Positions 18,818 to 29,069 of a stretch of 64,000 bases of DNA are shown in pieces. The notes under the pieces were generated by a model that worked only from the letters and a program-made list of their open reading frames with translations, ran no database searches and was not told the DNA's origin. The stretch is from Onthophagus taurus (taxonomy: Eukaryota > Arthropoda > Insecta > Coleoptera > Scarabaeidae): NCBI RefSeq assembly GCF_036711975.1, contig NC_091976.1, forward strand, positions 4,898,001-4,962,000. Direction: 5' to 3'. Numbering within the stretch: the stretch's first letter is position 1; each line of letters opens with the position of its first letter. A program made the translations under genes and the position numbers.

Positions 18818-19940
18818 ACACAACTATGAAGGAAACGTATGAAACATTGGGCGAAATTTTGGAGAAAATCAACTACAATGTACACAAATGGAAGATTTGT
18901 TGCGATCTAAAGGTTGTCAACATATAATACAAGGCATTGTATTAAAAGGCGGTTTTCCAAAATACTTCTGCTTCCTTTGTAATTGGGATTCGCGATACAA
19001 AGGAAATCAATATCAATGTAAAGATTGGAAAGCAAAAACTCCCGAGCTCGAGAAACAATTAAAATTACGGAATAAACCTTTGATAAAGGATCTACATGAT
19101 ATATTGTTGCCCTCGCTCCACATGAAATTAGGAATAGCTGGGAAATTCGTCGAAGTGGTAGTCAAAGATATTGATGACGCCTATAACTGTTTGAAATCCA
19201 TCTTTCCAAAACTGAGTGAAGCTAAAATTAGAAAAGGTACATATCGTTGTCAGTATTTTAATATTGTCATATCTAAATTTGTTCACTACAATATATTCGC
19301 ATTACCAATAATTGTTTGATAAATGTTTTTTTTTATATTTCAAACAGGTATTCTCAATGGACCGGATATACGAAAATTAATGAAAAGTGAATCTTTCACA
19401 AATATGCTTTCGAACCATTATAACCACCTATGTGCATGGGACGCAAGGAAACAAGTCATCGAAGGCGTTTTAGGAAAGAACCGTGTACAGCAAGATGACA
19501 TACAGACACGAGTGGACAACTTGCTGTATTATTTTGAAAAAATCAATGCATCCATGACGTCAGAATTACATTTCCTGCATTTCCACCTTGATACCTTTTT
19601 GGCACAATTACCTCAGGAATCGGACGAACAAGGAGAGAGGTTCCACCAGGTGACCATGCCAATGGAAAAGTGATTCAAAGGCAAAAAATTGGATGCATTG
19701 CTTGCGGAGGTTTGTTGGTGGAGTTCTAAAATTGTGCAGTTTGAAGATGAACGCACCGAAGATGAAGATGACACTGAAATTTGTGGACACACTGAACAAA
19801 ACATGCCCTTGAATATTATGTGTAACTCAGATGATGATGCAGACTCAGAACATGAATATGAACAACCTACTAAGAAAATAAGGTCATCAGAACCACAAGC
19901 GTCAACTTCAACGAGGATGGATAGTGACACTAATTGAAAA
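18818..19940 (+). pseudogene. Transposon-derived two-exon gene of the GGFPKY family
   Basis: The frame starting near 18888 encodes VLKGGFPKYFCFLCNWDSR, LPSLHMKLGI and SIFPKLSEAKIRK. A GT-AG intron at 19237-19347 removes 111 bases and restores the frame into GILNGPDIRKLM, LHFLHFHLDTFLAQ and the SDEQGERFHQ motif, followed by ME. A stop at 19671-19673 precedes a downstream acidic tail (19689-19937). This is a large, uncharacterised family spread through invertebrate genomes in many copies, with zinc-finger-like cysteines near FCFLCNW. It is almost certainly mobile-element derived, though I cannot name its superfamily. A premature stop separates the main frame from the tail. It has inserted into SG-D. 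Confidence 0.55.
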
Positions 19941-19944
19941 TGTT

Positions 19945-20340
19945 CTAAATTTTGTTTCCATGCATAGATAACATATAAAAATCTTAATACATTTATTTAT
20001 AACTGCGAAACTGTTCCTTTTTACCGTTTTGGATTTTTTATGAATTAAATATAAAAAATTGTTTTTTTCTTCATACATTTATTTATAACTGCGAAACTGT
20101 TGCTTATGTAGCGAAACGTTGCAGCTTATTCGGACTAGTGGTTCTCCAGTTATGACAAACAAAAGAGCCTAAAACGTGACAAATTCCCCTATACGATACT
20201 TACTAACTTCAAATTAATTTTTAAATTATTATTTGATGTACCATGACCATACGAATGATGCAGAAGTTCTTCTTTTTGGGGCTACTTTCATAGACAATTA
20301 TCAGAATTGAGTCCCGAAATCATGTGTTGTACTGTGTTAG
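19945..20340. other. Non-coding flank of the GGFPKY element
   Basis: AT-rich sequence with a direct repeat (ACATTTATTTATAACTGCGA near 19988 and 20077). Probably the 3' untranslated part of the inserted element. No gene is seen. Confidence 0.4.
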
Positions 20341-20492
20341 TTATAAATAAATATATTTTATTGTAAATAAAATGGTTGTGTTTATGTTGTTGTAAATAAA
20401 TCGTATCCCATATATTACCATAAGGAAAACTTCTACACGTCTTGCAATCAATAAAAATTAAAAACATGCTTACATAAACAGTATCCCATAGT

Positions 20493-20504
20493 ATATAAAG
20501 AGGA
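20493..20504 (+). promoter_or_regulatory. TATA box of small gene SG-E
   Basis: TATATAAAGAGG lies about 43 bases before the ATG at 20536. A core promoter so close leaves room for a 5' leader of only about a dozen bases. Confidence 0.6.
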
Positions 20505-20535
20505 AAAAATGCAGTTGTATATCATATTACCAATC

Positions 20536-20890
20536 ATGTCATCTACTCCACAATTTGTTAAAGACCTTATAATGGCCATATGCTTTTTGGCTTCTGATAA
20601 TGTAAGTGATATTTTATTGATCATTATTCTTCCCGAATTATAATAATACATAAGTAGTATCCTTTCAATTTACAGCCCTCAGTATTCATAGTTACAAGTG
20701 AAGAGTTAGAGGAGATCATTCTTCATGAGGGGGGCGATATCCTCTATTTAGGGCCGATACCAGGCGGCCATCTTAAAATTATTAGCGAGGTCGCTGATGA
20801 AAATTATTTCAGTGCCGCCTGTAAGTTATTTATAGGTCTGAATATTACACATATCACAATTAAATTATTTTTTTAGTTACCCCTCAATAA
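20536..20890 (+). CDS. Small three-exon gene, copy SG-E, apparently intact (74 residues)
   Basis: I do not recognise this protein family. Exon 1 is 20536-20601 (22 codons, MSSTPQFVKDLIMAICFLAS then DN). Intron 1 is 20602-20675, phase 0. Exon 2 is 20676-20820, starting PSVFIVTSEELEEII and including GGDILYLGPIPGGHLKII. Intron 2 is 20821-20876, phase 1, with a pyrimidine-rich end. Exon 3 closes with three more codons and TAA at 20888-20890. Both introns have GTAAGT/GTAAGTT donors and TTTAG or TACAG acceptors. The product would have an N-terminal amphipathic or hydrophobic helix and a short beta-rich domain with a GP-x-x-GG turn. It is the only one of six local copies with all splice sites and frame preserved. 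Neighbours are a Polinton-type integrase upstream and a decaying tandem copy downstream. Confidence 0.6.
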
Positions 20891-21085
20891 ATAGACGTAA
20901 ATTTATTGTAATTTTAATTTATTAAATATATATTTTTCTATTATTTTATTGTTTAATATCTTCCGTTTCTATTATATACGGAAAACTCCCACTCTTCTTA
21001 CAATCGATATTAATTAAAAAAACTGTTTACATAAACGGTATCCAATAATATATAAAGAGGATAAAAATGCACTTTTTTTTTAAAA

Positions 21086-21370
21086 ATGGCATCGCTATTG
21101 CCAATACCGCTCGACGTTATTGAAATAATAACAACAATTTGTTCATGGGCATCTAATAATGTAAGTAATATTTTATTTATTATTATTCTTTCCGAATTGT
21201 AATAATACAGTATCCTTTCAAATTACAGCCCTGCGTATTCATAACGACGGCTGAGGATTTAGAGGACATCATCCATCGCCTGATGCGTTGATGTCCTCTA
21301 TTGTGGGCTGATCCCCGGAGACATTTAAAAATTATCCGGGAGGTCAAGGATAAAGAAATGCACTTTTAAG
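21086..21370 (+). pseudogene. Small three-exon gene, copy SG-F (frameshifted)
   Basis: Exon 1 (21086-21160, 25 codons, MASLLPIPLDVIEIITTICS) and the intron-1 splice sites are intact. A TATATAAAGAGG box stands at 21053. Exon 2 starts at 21229 with PCVFITTAEDLEDII, but a small indel near 21277 shifts the frame to a TGA. The shifted remainder still shows the LYCGLIPGD equivalent of the GPIPGG motif. The second intron is not recognisable. It is about 200 bases downstream of SG-E and more diverged in its upstream sequence, so it is an older tandem copy. Confidence 0.55.
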
Positions 21371-21429
21371 TTAGTTTAAGGCACGGACACATAATTACAG
21401 GGTATCTTACGTCGTATGGTTTACTAACT

Positions 21430-23290
21430 TTTGTAATAAAGGATCTTACGGTAGCTTGCTTAATGATTCGTGGCTTAATAAAGCCAAAGATGATGTTATG
21501 AATACTGTTAAGGCTGCACTTGGCCAATCTCCCTTATTCGCTGATTCTAACTGCAGTGTAGTGGAGGTACATCAGTTAGGCACAATTTTATCAGCAGCTG
21601 CACACGCTGTGATCACTGATGCTATATCTAATTTTGGAATGGACAGTAATCGCCATCCTGATTGTTTTCAAACCGTAATTAATAATTGAAGTTCGCTAAC
21701 ACAATCACATCGCTCGCTTACGTTATAAACCAACTCAAGCTAGTATATCACATTTAAGTCAGTTAGGGCAGTATCGATTTTCCCCAAAGAAGAACATATC
21801 AGAATTAGAGGTGAATAAATTATATATGATTAAGTCTGCGAAGTAAATACATCAGCTACATGGCGATCAGTTGTTGTTGATTTGGAGGATGGTTTGTCCG
21901 TATTTTTAAACGTACCGCGGAGATGATTATGGATGCAGAAATTACTGAGATAGGAGGTATGAGCTTAATTTTCAAAGGAGTAAAAGATGTTATAAAGTTA
22001 TTAAACCATGGGAATAAAATATTTTAAACATTTTAAAGTATAGTAATAATTTAACAAATATACATTTGAATACTACCAATATAATTGTATGGTTATTTAC
22101 AAGTTCATTTTGATTCACCTACAATAAGAACTTTGAAACCCATGTTGTCCCATATTCCATTTAAAACCGGTTTAAATGATAACGTTTTAAAATATTTAAA
22201 GTGTCACCTTAATCTTCGATGAAGTACAGTTGAAGAGTGGTTTACACTATAAAGCTCATGAGGAAAAGATCTCAGGATTCGAAGATTTGGGTACACTTGA
22301 CAGTAGTAATAAAATGGCAAACCATGCCCTGGTTTCTATGATCAGAGGAATACAGAAAAACTATAAACAAGTAGTTGGTTATTATTTTGCACAAAATACC
22401 ATCGCAGCTATTTCACTAAAGAAGTTACAAAAAAGTTGATAATATTTATATTCTATTAATGATTCCATTACCCAATTATTTCGTTAATTTTCAAGGTTCT
22501 TCCGAGATAATGCCGAGTGTGAAACAATTCCACGCTTTATTTGATGTTCCCCCAAACATTGTCGCTTAGCTGCTCAGGAGACAGGTAATGGACGTAAAAC
22601 GTTCTCTGCGAGAATATTAGGAATGGGTTAGGTTGCATCTTAGCCCATTCTGTTGGACCAAATGGAAGGAAACTGCAAACAATTGCTTTCTCCGATATTT
22701 ACTTAAGAAGATCGCACTCTCGTATTCTGCTAGCTTGGAAGACGGAATACCTTAAGTGGTGTTCCATAGGTGGCGCTGCAAGAATTCTCATTTCAAACGC
22801 AGCGAAATTATTTCGAACATTAGAGAAGAGGAGAAAAGTTTTGAATAAATGGAAGTTAAACGGGGGAGTATTAATTATGAGCTACGAAATGTATAGAATC
22901 ATCGTAATATGTGCCGATGACGGTGACTTCAAGGTCTATCACGTCAAGGTCCTGTCACTGCTTGGTCGATCCGGGGCCAGACGTTCTTTCCAGATTTGGA
23001 AAGATAACAATTTGGATACAAGTAGATTTGTTTATCATGAAGGGATAATTCCTTCTAATTGGAATGTTAATAAATTTCCTGGCATTGCTCAAGCAGCCAT
23101 TTTGTACAAACAAATCGCAGGGGGTGAATCATAGAAAAATTATAAAGTTAATATCCCTAATGCAACTATGTTAAAACACAGTACCCAATCAATGCTTGCA
23201 AGATCTCTTGAGATGAGGACAGATGATGAGGAAACACTACCTCAAGAGGTAAAGGATTATTTAATCTCAAAAAATTTTTATGTTTACTAA
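21430..23290 (+). pseudogene. Scattered nucleoprotein-like fragments, upstream part
   Basis: Open segments at 21456-21689 (SLLNDSWLNKAKDDVMNTVK and a HQLGTILSAAAHAVITDAIS stretch) and 22841-23134 (RIIVICADDGDFKVYHVKVL, FPGIAQAAILYKQIAGG) read like pieces of one compact, mostly helical protein. They are separated by non-coding sequence and a P-element fragment. Their order and orientation fit the better-preserved block that follows at 23.7-25.2 kb. The family assignment is uncertain. I favour an endogenised negative-strand RNA virus nucleoprotein. Confidence 0.3.
22209..22440 (+). pseudogene. P-element (THAP-type) transposase fragment
   Basis: This 76-codon segment reads IFDEVQLKSGLHYKAHEEKI, then GFEDLGTL, then MANHALVSMIRG and QVVGYYFAQNTI. 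That is the central RNase-H/GTP-binding region pattern of P-element transposases and THAP9-like proteins (D-E-x-x-L-K-x-G-L-x-Y, G-F-E-D-L-G). Both ends are missing. Confidence 0.7.
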
Positions 23291-23724
23291 CAAATATATA
23301 TTACTTTTGTTCTAACTAACAATATATTTAATGACTTATTTTTGAATGAATAATAATTGCAATATCTACAATTAATCCTTCTTCTTCTTTTTTTTCAATT
23401 AGGTGTAAGTCAATAGCAAACAAATCTTTTAATTATAGCAAGTTCTGATTGTAAAGAATACAAAATGTGAACATTTCTTGCTTCAGCATATTTGTAAATC
23501 AGCAGAATCTAAATATCAAGTTCAAATTTATTTATATCCCTTTTTATGTTTCTCTCGTTAACGTTTAGTTTGGTAGCAAGAAGGAAGAACCACCCGATCA
23601 GAGTGGGTTCTTCTTCCTTAAAAGGGGAAGCTATGTAACGACCCGAAAAATAGCGTTTACGAAAAATCGATTGTGAATTGTTTTAATAACAATTAAATTA
23701 ATAAGGATATTATGTAAATAGATA

Positions 23725-24593
23725 TTGAATAACCTTCTCCTTGGAGATTTTGTCGTGATCCCTGTAGACCAGATTACAGCATCAGCAAATTTTGTTGTGG
23801 AATGGGCCCGAGGAAATAAAGATCAGCTACTAGGAACTATAGGGATGTTGTCCTACACCAATGACAAGAAGGCTACTGAGATTTCAGTAGAATCAATGAT
23901 GAGCTCTCTCATAATGTTAATGAAAGGGGTAAACATGACCGAAGGTTGGGTGAATAAGCGACGAAATCAAATAACTCAATTATTACCCAATTCAGATCTG
24001 GAAAGATGTGAATCCAGAAATCATTAAAATGTTTGAGCATTTGTACAACAGAAAGGAGTGATCCCCAGAAGATATCTTCCGGGTACTATCAATTATACAT
24101 ATATACTTGGGCAGATGAGGCAAATTTGGATGCCTTTGACTAGATGATAGAACAAGCTGCTGGAAGTAACATCATTATGCTGCTTGCTTTTGGGTCAGCG
24201 ATTGAGAGATCAGCATGGAACCCCCTACCATATATCAGACAACGCTTAAGGAACACACAATTTCTCAGTCTTGCGGAACAATGTGCATGGCTCTTGGTGG
24301 ATCGATATTGTACTATTAAAGACCCACAGGTGTCTGTATCAAAATATGCAGATTTGGCTTATGTTGGCAGATTTGTTTCTATAAGAAATGCAGCTGGTTC
24401 TATCAACAGGATGTATCAAGGTGATCCATGCACAAACTGTCATCTATGCATCGTGGAATTGGAGTCCATAGGTAATTGTATAATGCAGATTAATCAAGAA
24501 GCAACTGAGGAATGCACAGAAACCACCAAGTTATTTGCTCTAATGAATCCAGGCTCAGAGTATATAGAAATAGGTATATCGTTTATGAGGTGA
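23725..24593 (+). pseudogene. RNA-virus nucleoprotein-like block, first copy
   Basis: The 100-codon frame 23725-24027 (FVVEWARGNKDQLLGTIGML, then SMMSSLIMLMKGVNMTEGWV) is followed after a frameshift and one stop by a 149-codon frame, 24144-24593. That frame contains MIEQAAGSNIIMLLAFGSAI, ERSAWNPLPYI, SLAEQCAWLLVDRYC and YADLAYVGRFVSIRN. The all-helical texture with short conserved aromatic motifs resembles nucleoproteins of negative-strand RNA viruses, which are often endogenised in arthropods; mononegaviruses or chuviruses are candidates. A second, diverged copy of the same block follows at 24.66-25.17 kb. No integration-site features such as a poly(A) tail were identified. Confidence 0.4.
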
Positions 24594-24659
24594 GCATTCC
24601 GGAAGATCATGCAGATGACACACCCGAACGTCGTCAAGAATTACAATGAGTCAGAAGCG

Positions 24660-25174
24660 AAAAAGGAAATCTCCTGGCAAGAGAAGCTCGCGGTCCCAGT
24701 GAGTGAGAATATGGTATTTAGTAGTTGGAATGCATTTATGGTATTTAGTAATTATTTAGTAATTAGTAACATTTATGGTAAAATCCAAAAAAGAAAAAAC
24801 CAAGTAAGCAAAATGATTTCTAATATCAATTTGGATAAATACGTGAGTTACGATGTATTACAGCGCTATATTACACTATACAATAGGTCCAGAATTAACT
24901 CCCAAGATATATTTAGAGGATTTTAAGTAATTTACTCAAGGGTAGATGAGAAGGATATTCGAAGGCGTTCGATTGGATGATCGAACAGGCTGCCGTGAGC
25001 AATATAACACTTTTGTTATCATTTGCGACTGCTATAGAAAAATCATCTTGGAACCCTAATTACTTAAAAAGTAGATTAGGATTAGTTCAATTTCAAGCTA
25101 TAGCTCAACAATGTGCGTTGATCTTAATGGATCGATTTTGCACCCTTAAAGCACCCTTCGTGAGGTTACATTAA
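24660..25174 (+). pseudogene. RNA-virus nucleoprotein-like block, second diverged copy
   Basis: The segment 24760-24926 (KIQKRKNQVSKMISNINLDK, then RYITLYNRSRINSQDIFRGF) aligns with KRRNQITQLLPNSDL and FEHLYNRKE-SPEDIFRVL of the first copy. After a frameshift the segment 24977-25174 (MIEQAAVSNITLLLSFATAI, EKSSWNPNYLKSRL, AIAQQCALILMDRFC) aligns residue by residue with the first copy's MIEQAAGSN block. Divergence is high, at roughly half of residues by eye, so the copies are either separate viral integrations or an old duplication. Confidence 0.4.
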
Positions 25175-25179
25175 ATCGC

Positions 25180-25745
25180 TGGTCTATGCCAACATGCCAG
25201 CAGCCAGAAGAACTGCAGGCCAACATCGAACGCGAAATTTCTTCTTCTAAATAACTTGTCTTTTGTTCATAATTACATTTTTTATTCTATAATTATCTTA
25301 TTTAAAGTTACACTAACGTGTCATATATGGCACACTAGTACAAGCTTGAATGTTATTAGTGGTTCAATTTCCTCTTTTTTTGAACTGTTTTAATTTGACC
25401 ATTTTCAGCTCCAAGGTCCCAGTTTGTCTTGGAACCACTGTATACAAAAGTACTCTTAGTTTTCAACAAAGAACCTGACTGTGAAATAATAGTATTTAAT
25501 TAATACATGTTTTGTTTTTCAAGAAAAATTTTTATATTTAACCATCATTTTTGTTTCGTAAGTTGTTCTTTATGATAGTTGCTTTAATTGTAATCTTATT
25601 TATTTTATTATTTTTTAGATTTCATTGTAATTTTATTATACGCATCATGTTTTATATCTGCTCCATTTTGGTTTTTTATATAAATTTAACGACACAAAAA
25701 TTTTCACCATTTCAAACTTCTCAACATTTCAAATTTTCAAATAAG
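25180..25745. other. No gene seen
   Basis: AT-rich sequence between the nucleoprotein-like block and the pogo element. I see no repeats or coding signal. Confidence 0.4.
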
Positions 25746-25747
25746 TA

Positions 25748-27582
25748 AGCTGGGGCAACTGGGCCCAGGGGGTAGGTGGGCCATGAGTCTGTCATTGTCT
25801 AACCTGCTGCCACGGAATATTCAAACAGTTGGCAACGTTGTGTCAACCTGTCGACTTGCCGGTACAACGAATATAACCTCGTTTTTCCATGCGGCATGCA
25901 CGTGAGTGCGTTCTGAATTTTATGCATATATTTTGGTCTGACAACGTGCTGCAGTAGTGCATTTGTGTGGTCCTGATTTGAACAGTGTAAGTATTGATAA
26001 ATTAACTTATAGATGTAATAATGAAATACGTTTAAAACGAGTGATTAGCATGTGTTTCAGACAATTTTTTTCCGTATTATAATTCAAGCGGGAGTGGCCC
26101 AGTAACCCCGTATGTTTTGTGGCAATGGGTTCCAGTTACCCCGAATTTTGGAAGTAATTACTTACACTTTTATGAAATTGCCAATTGCATCAAGGTAATG
26201 GAAAAGCATGGATTTGGTCTGTCGCGAGAAAATGTACTGGATTTAGTACAAATGTACATTAGACAGAATAATTTGCCAACAAGATTCAAAGACCAACGAC
26301 CTGGAACCGACTGGTTCATCTCTTTCAAGAAAAGGCAACATTTGTCTATCAAAAAACCCCAAAGTATCCAATACGTTCGATGTGACCAAGTTAATCCTTG
26401 GGTCATCTACGACTTTTTTGACAAGTTGGAACACCTCATGAAAGACTTAAAACTTGAAGGAAAGCCAGGACAGATATTCAATTGTGATGAAACGTCATTT
26501 TGCCATGACCCTTTTAAAAGCAAAATTGTTGGGGCCATTGGTGCACGATGTTAGCGCAAAACTAGTTCTTCTGGGCGCGAAAATACTTCTGTGTTGCTTT
26601 GTTGTTCCGCTGATGGAAGAACCCTTCCATTGCTTTGCGTTTTTAAGGGGAAGTTTGTCATGGAAAATTGGATAAACGAAGAATTGGCCACACAAACTGC
26701 TGTTTCAGTAACTGAGCGTGGGTGGATGGAGACAACCTTATTCTACAACTGGTTTAGAGATGTTTTCCTTACAAATATTGGTAGAAAAAGACCTGTAATT
26801 TTAATTTATGATGGGCACGTGGCCCACATTTCCGTAAAGTTGATCCGACTAGCACGGGCAAATGACATCATTATCATGAAGTTGCCACCACACACAACAC
26901 ATGTTCTACAACCCCTCGATGTTGCCATTTTTAAAGGCTTGAAAACGGCATGGGACAAGGCATTGTGCAAATGGCAACGGTAGAATCCGCGGAAAAAAAT
27001 TCAACAAAGCTGAATTCACAACTTATTGATTTGTTTTAAGGGGAAGCCAATCGTTCTGTTAAAAACTCAGAAAAAGCAATACTTATGTTTAGTTTCAAAG
27101 TAATTTATGTATCTTAAGTTTTTGTTTTGAAGTTTATGAGTTAATAAAGCATTATTATGACACTTTTTGTTACATTTCTTAGTTAACAAATGATGTTTAT
27201 CTATTTGCAACACCCCTAAATAACCTAACATGAAACAAAATCTGAAATTTTTGATATGGTACCGAAAATAGACACGTCCTAAAACAGGCCCAGCTACCCC
27301 AGATTGAATTGTATTATCTTGCTTATGGAATAGACAGGTGGGGTCCAGTCATCCCACACTACGGGGGTAACTGGGCACAGGAGCGCCAAAAACATAAAAT
27401 AGTTATTTCTCGTTGGCATCTTGAATTATCAATGTTAAACATGCGGATATCTTAAAGAAATACTTCTTTAAGATCCGTACGTATTCAGAAGTTCATTTTA
27501 ACAATTCTTCTTCGAATCAAACGAGTGCAAATTTATGAACGACATTGGCATGTTGTAAAATCATGACCCAGTTGCCCCAGCT
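25748..27582 (+). mobile_element. Pogo/Tigger-type transposon with TA target duplication
   Basis: The element is 1,835 bp. Left end AGCTGGGGCAACTGGGC (25748 on) and right end CCCAGTTGCCCCAGCT (to 27582) are inverted repeats with TA on both outer sides. Internal subterminal repeats (GGGGTAACTGGGC near 27365, GCCCAGCTACCCC near 27290) add to the ends. It contains a pogo-type transposase frame. Confidence 0.85.
26117..26983 (+). pseudogene. Pogo-type DDE transposase, frameshifted
   Basis: The first frame (26117-26554) contains the CENP-B-like DNA-binding region end (GTDWFISFKKRQHLSIKKPQ) and the first catalytic Asp in IFNCDETSFCHDP. A shift of frame near 26550 leads into 26591-26983, with SVTERGWMETTLFYNWF, the second Asp in VILIYDGHVAHIS, and the third in HTTHVLQPLDVAIF. 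This is the DDE_1 (pogo/Tigger/jerky) signature with about 30 residues between the last two Asp. The frame ends early compared with other members, and the N-terminal HTH is partly outside the visible frame. Confidence 0.8.
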
Positions 27583-27589
27583 TACCTTA

Positions 27590-28020
27590 TACCTGTTGGC
27601 TTCACTTTCTGACAGTGAGTATTTTTTGTTTTTTATATATTTTTGTATTTTCTGTATTTTATAAAGTAGATTACTTATAATAGTTCTCATTTTCGTATAG
27701 TTTTCGGCTGAAGATGAAGTTATAAACTTCGAAACCAGTCCCGATTTAAATTAAATAATTTTTGCAAGTGCGAAGTTCATATATTGCGTTTTATTTTCAT
27801 ATTCAAATTTCATTTTTACTTGCAACATGGATATTTCTCATAACTTTAATTAATATAGGTGATATTCTGAAATATATCTCGAAAAGATCTCATCTTCATC
27901 ATTATGGACATTGAGCATCATCACTCAACTATGACGAATATAGCAACATGATGTTCTTCATATTTAAAACATTGAGTGAAACTTTTATTATTAATATTTG
28001 GGTTCTGGGTTATAATTTTA
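27590..28020. other. Non-coding, with a hammerhead-like motif
   Basis: No gene is seen. Bases 27708-27735 read CTGAAGA, a GAAGTT...AACTTC stem and GAAAC, resembling the core of a hammerhead ribozyme with one extra base. Such motifs mark the ends of Penelope-like elements, so this may be a Penelope end remnant. Confidence 0.3.
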
Positions 28021-28027
28021 AAAATGA

Positions 28028-28478
28028 TACTTATACAGAAGTTCGAATGATTCAAAATAATTATGCAAACAGGTATATAATATCCAGTACACAGAAAAAT
28101 AAGCAGAGTTATAAGGAAGAGATACATTTTGGGAACTTTAGTAAAACAAATTACCAAAAAGGAGATCCCAAAATGTAGGTACAGGTTGCACATACACATG
28201 CATTCCACAAAGAATTATTCAAATTATCTGGCAATTATTCTTGGTAGAACGCTTGTATAGAAGTTTGAATGATTCAAAATAATTATGTAAACAATTACAT
28301 AATATCCAGTACACAGAAAAAAAGCAGAGTTATAAGGAAGAGTTACATTTTGGGAACTTTAATAAAACAAATTATCAAAAAAAGCAGATCCCAAAATGTA
28401 CAGATTGCACATACACATGCATTCCACAAAGAATTATTCATTCTCTGGCAATTATTCTTGGTAGAACGCTTGTGTACC
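28028..28478. repeat. Tandem duplication of about 230 bp
   Basis: Two direct copies (about 28028-28259 and 28260-28478) share GAATGATTCAAAATAATTAT, ATAATATCCAGTACACAGAA, ACATTTTGGGAACTTTA and GGCAATTATTCTTGGTAGAA in the same order. There are a few small indels. No coding function is apparent. Confidence 0.8.
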
Positions 28479-28489
28479 TATCCATAGCA

Positions 28490-29060
28490 CAGCCATAAAA
28501 GACTGGTTCCTAACAACACATCACAAATATGAGATATCAACAAATCATTGAGATATCTCAGCAGCGGATTGTGGAAGTAATACAAAAATGTATGTTGGCC
28601 TGATAGTAACTTGATGACAACCCAACCCACCCAGTCGAAAGTTACGTTCAGCATCAGTTTTCATTTTTCGTAATTAATTTGATAGACCTACTGAAGGAAG
28701 TTCCATTGAATATCGGACAAAATATTTACTATCAACGTAATAGCCCCATGTGATTCGCACACAAGCTGAAACAAAAAGAAAAATATGTAATTAATTAATA
28801 TTCGATATTTCATAATTATTAGGTAAAATAATCATTGTGAATGTTTCCACATGGTTCGTAGTAGCAGAAAATTATAATCGGTTATTCATTTATGTTAAAA
28901 CATTTTAGTTAATTAATTAATGGTAATTTAAACCGAACATATGTGCGTTGGAAGACGAAGATCATGGAAGAAAACACGATTATGGAGAAAGAATTATCAA
29001 CCAACTCGACAGAAGTGACAACGGAGATTTGTTACACCAGTAATTGACAAAAAATGCGGT
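28490..29060. other. No gene seen
   Basis: AT-rich non-coding sequence. I see nothing beyond short simple repeats. Confidence 0.4.
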
Positions 29061-29069
29061 TGTTTTTTA

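Noticed and set aside
25551-25748. A very hydrophobic 65-codon frame as a small membrane protein
   Set aside because: Runs of T in AT-rich DNA produce Phe/Ile/Leu codons by chance. There is no start context or conservation clue.
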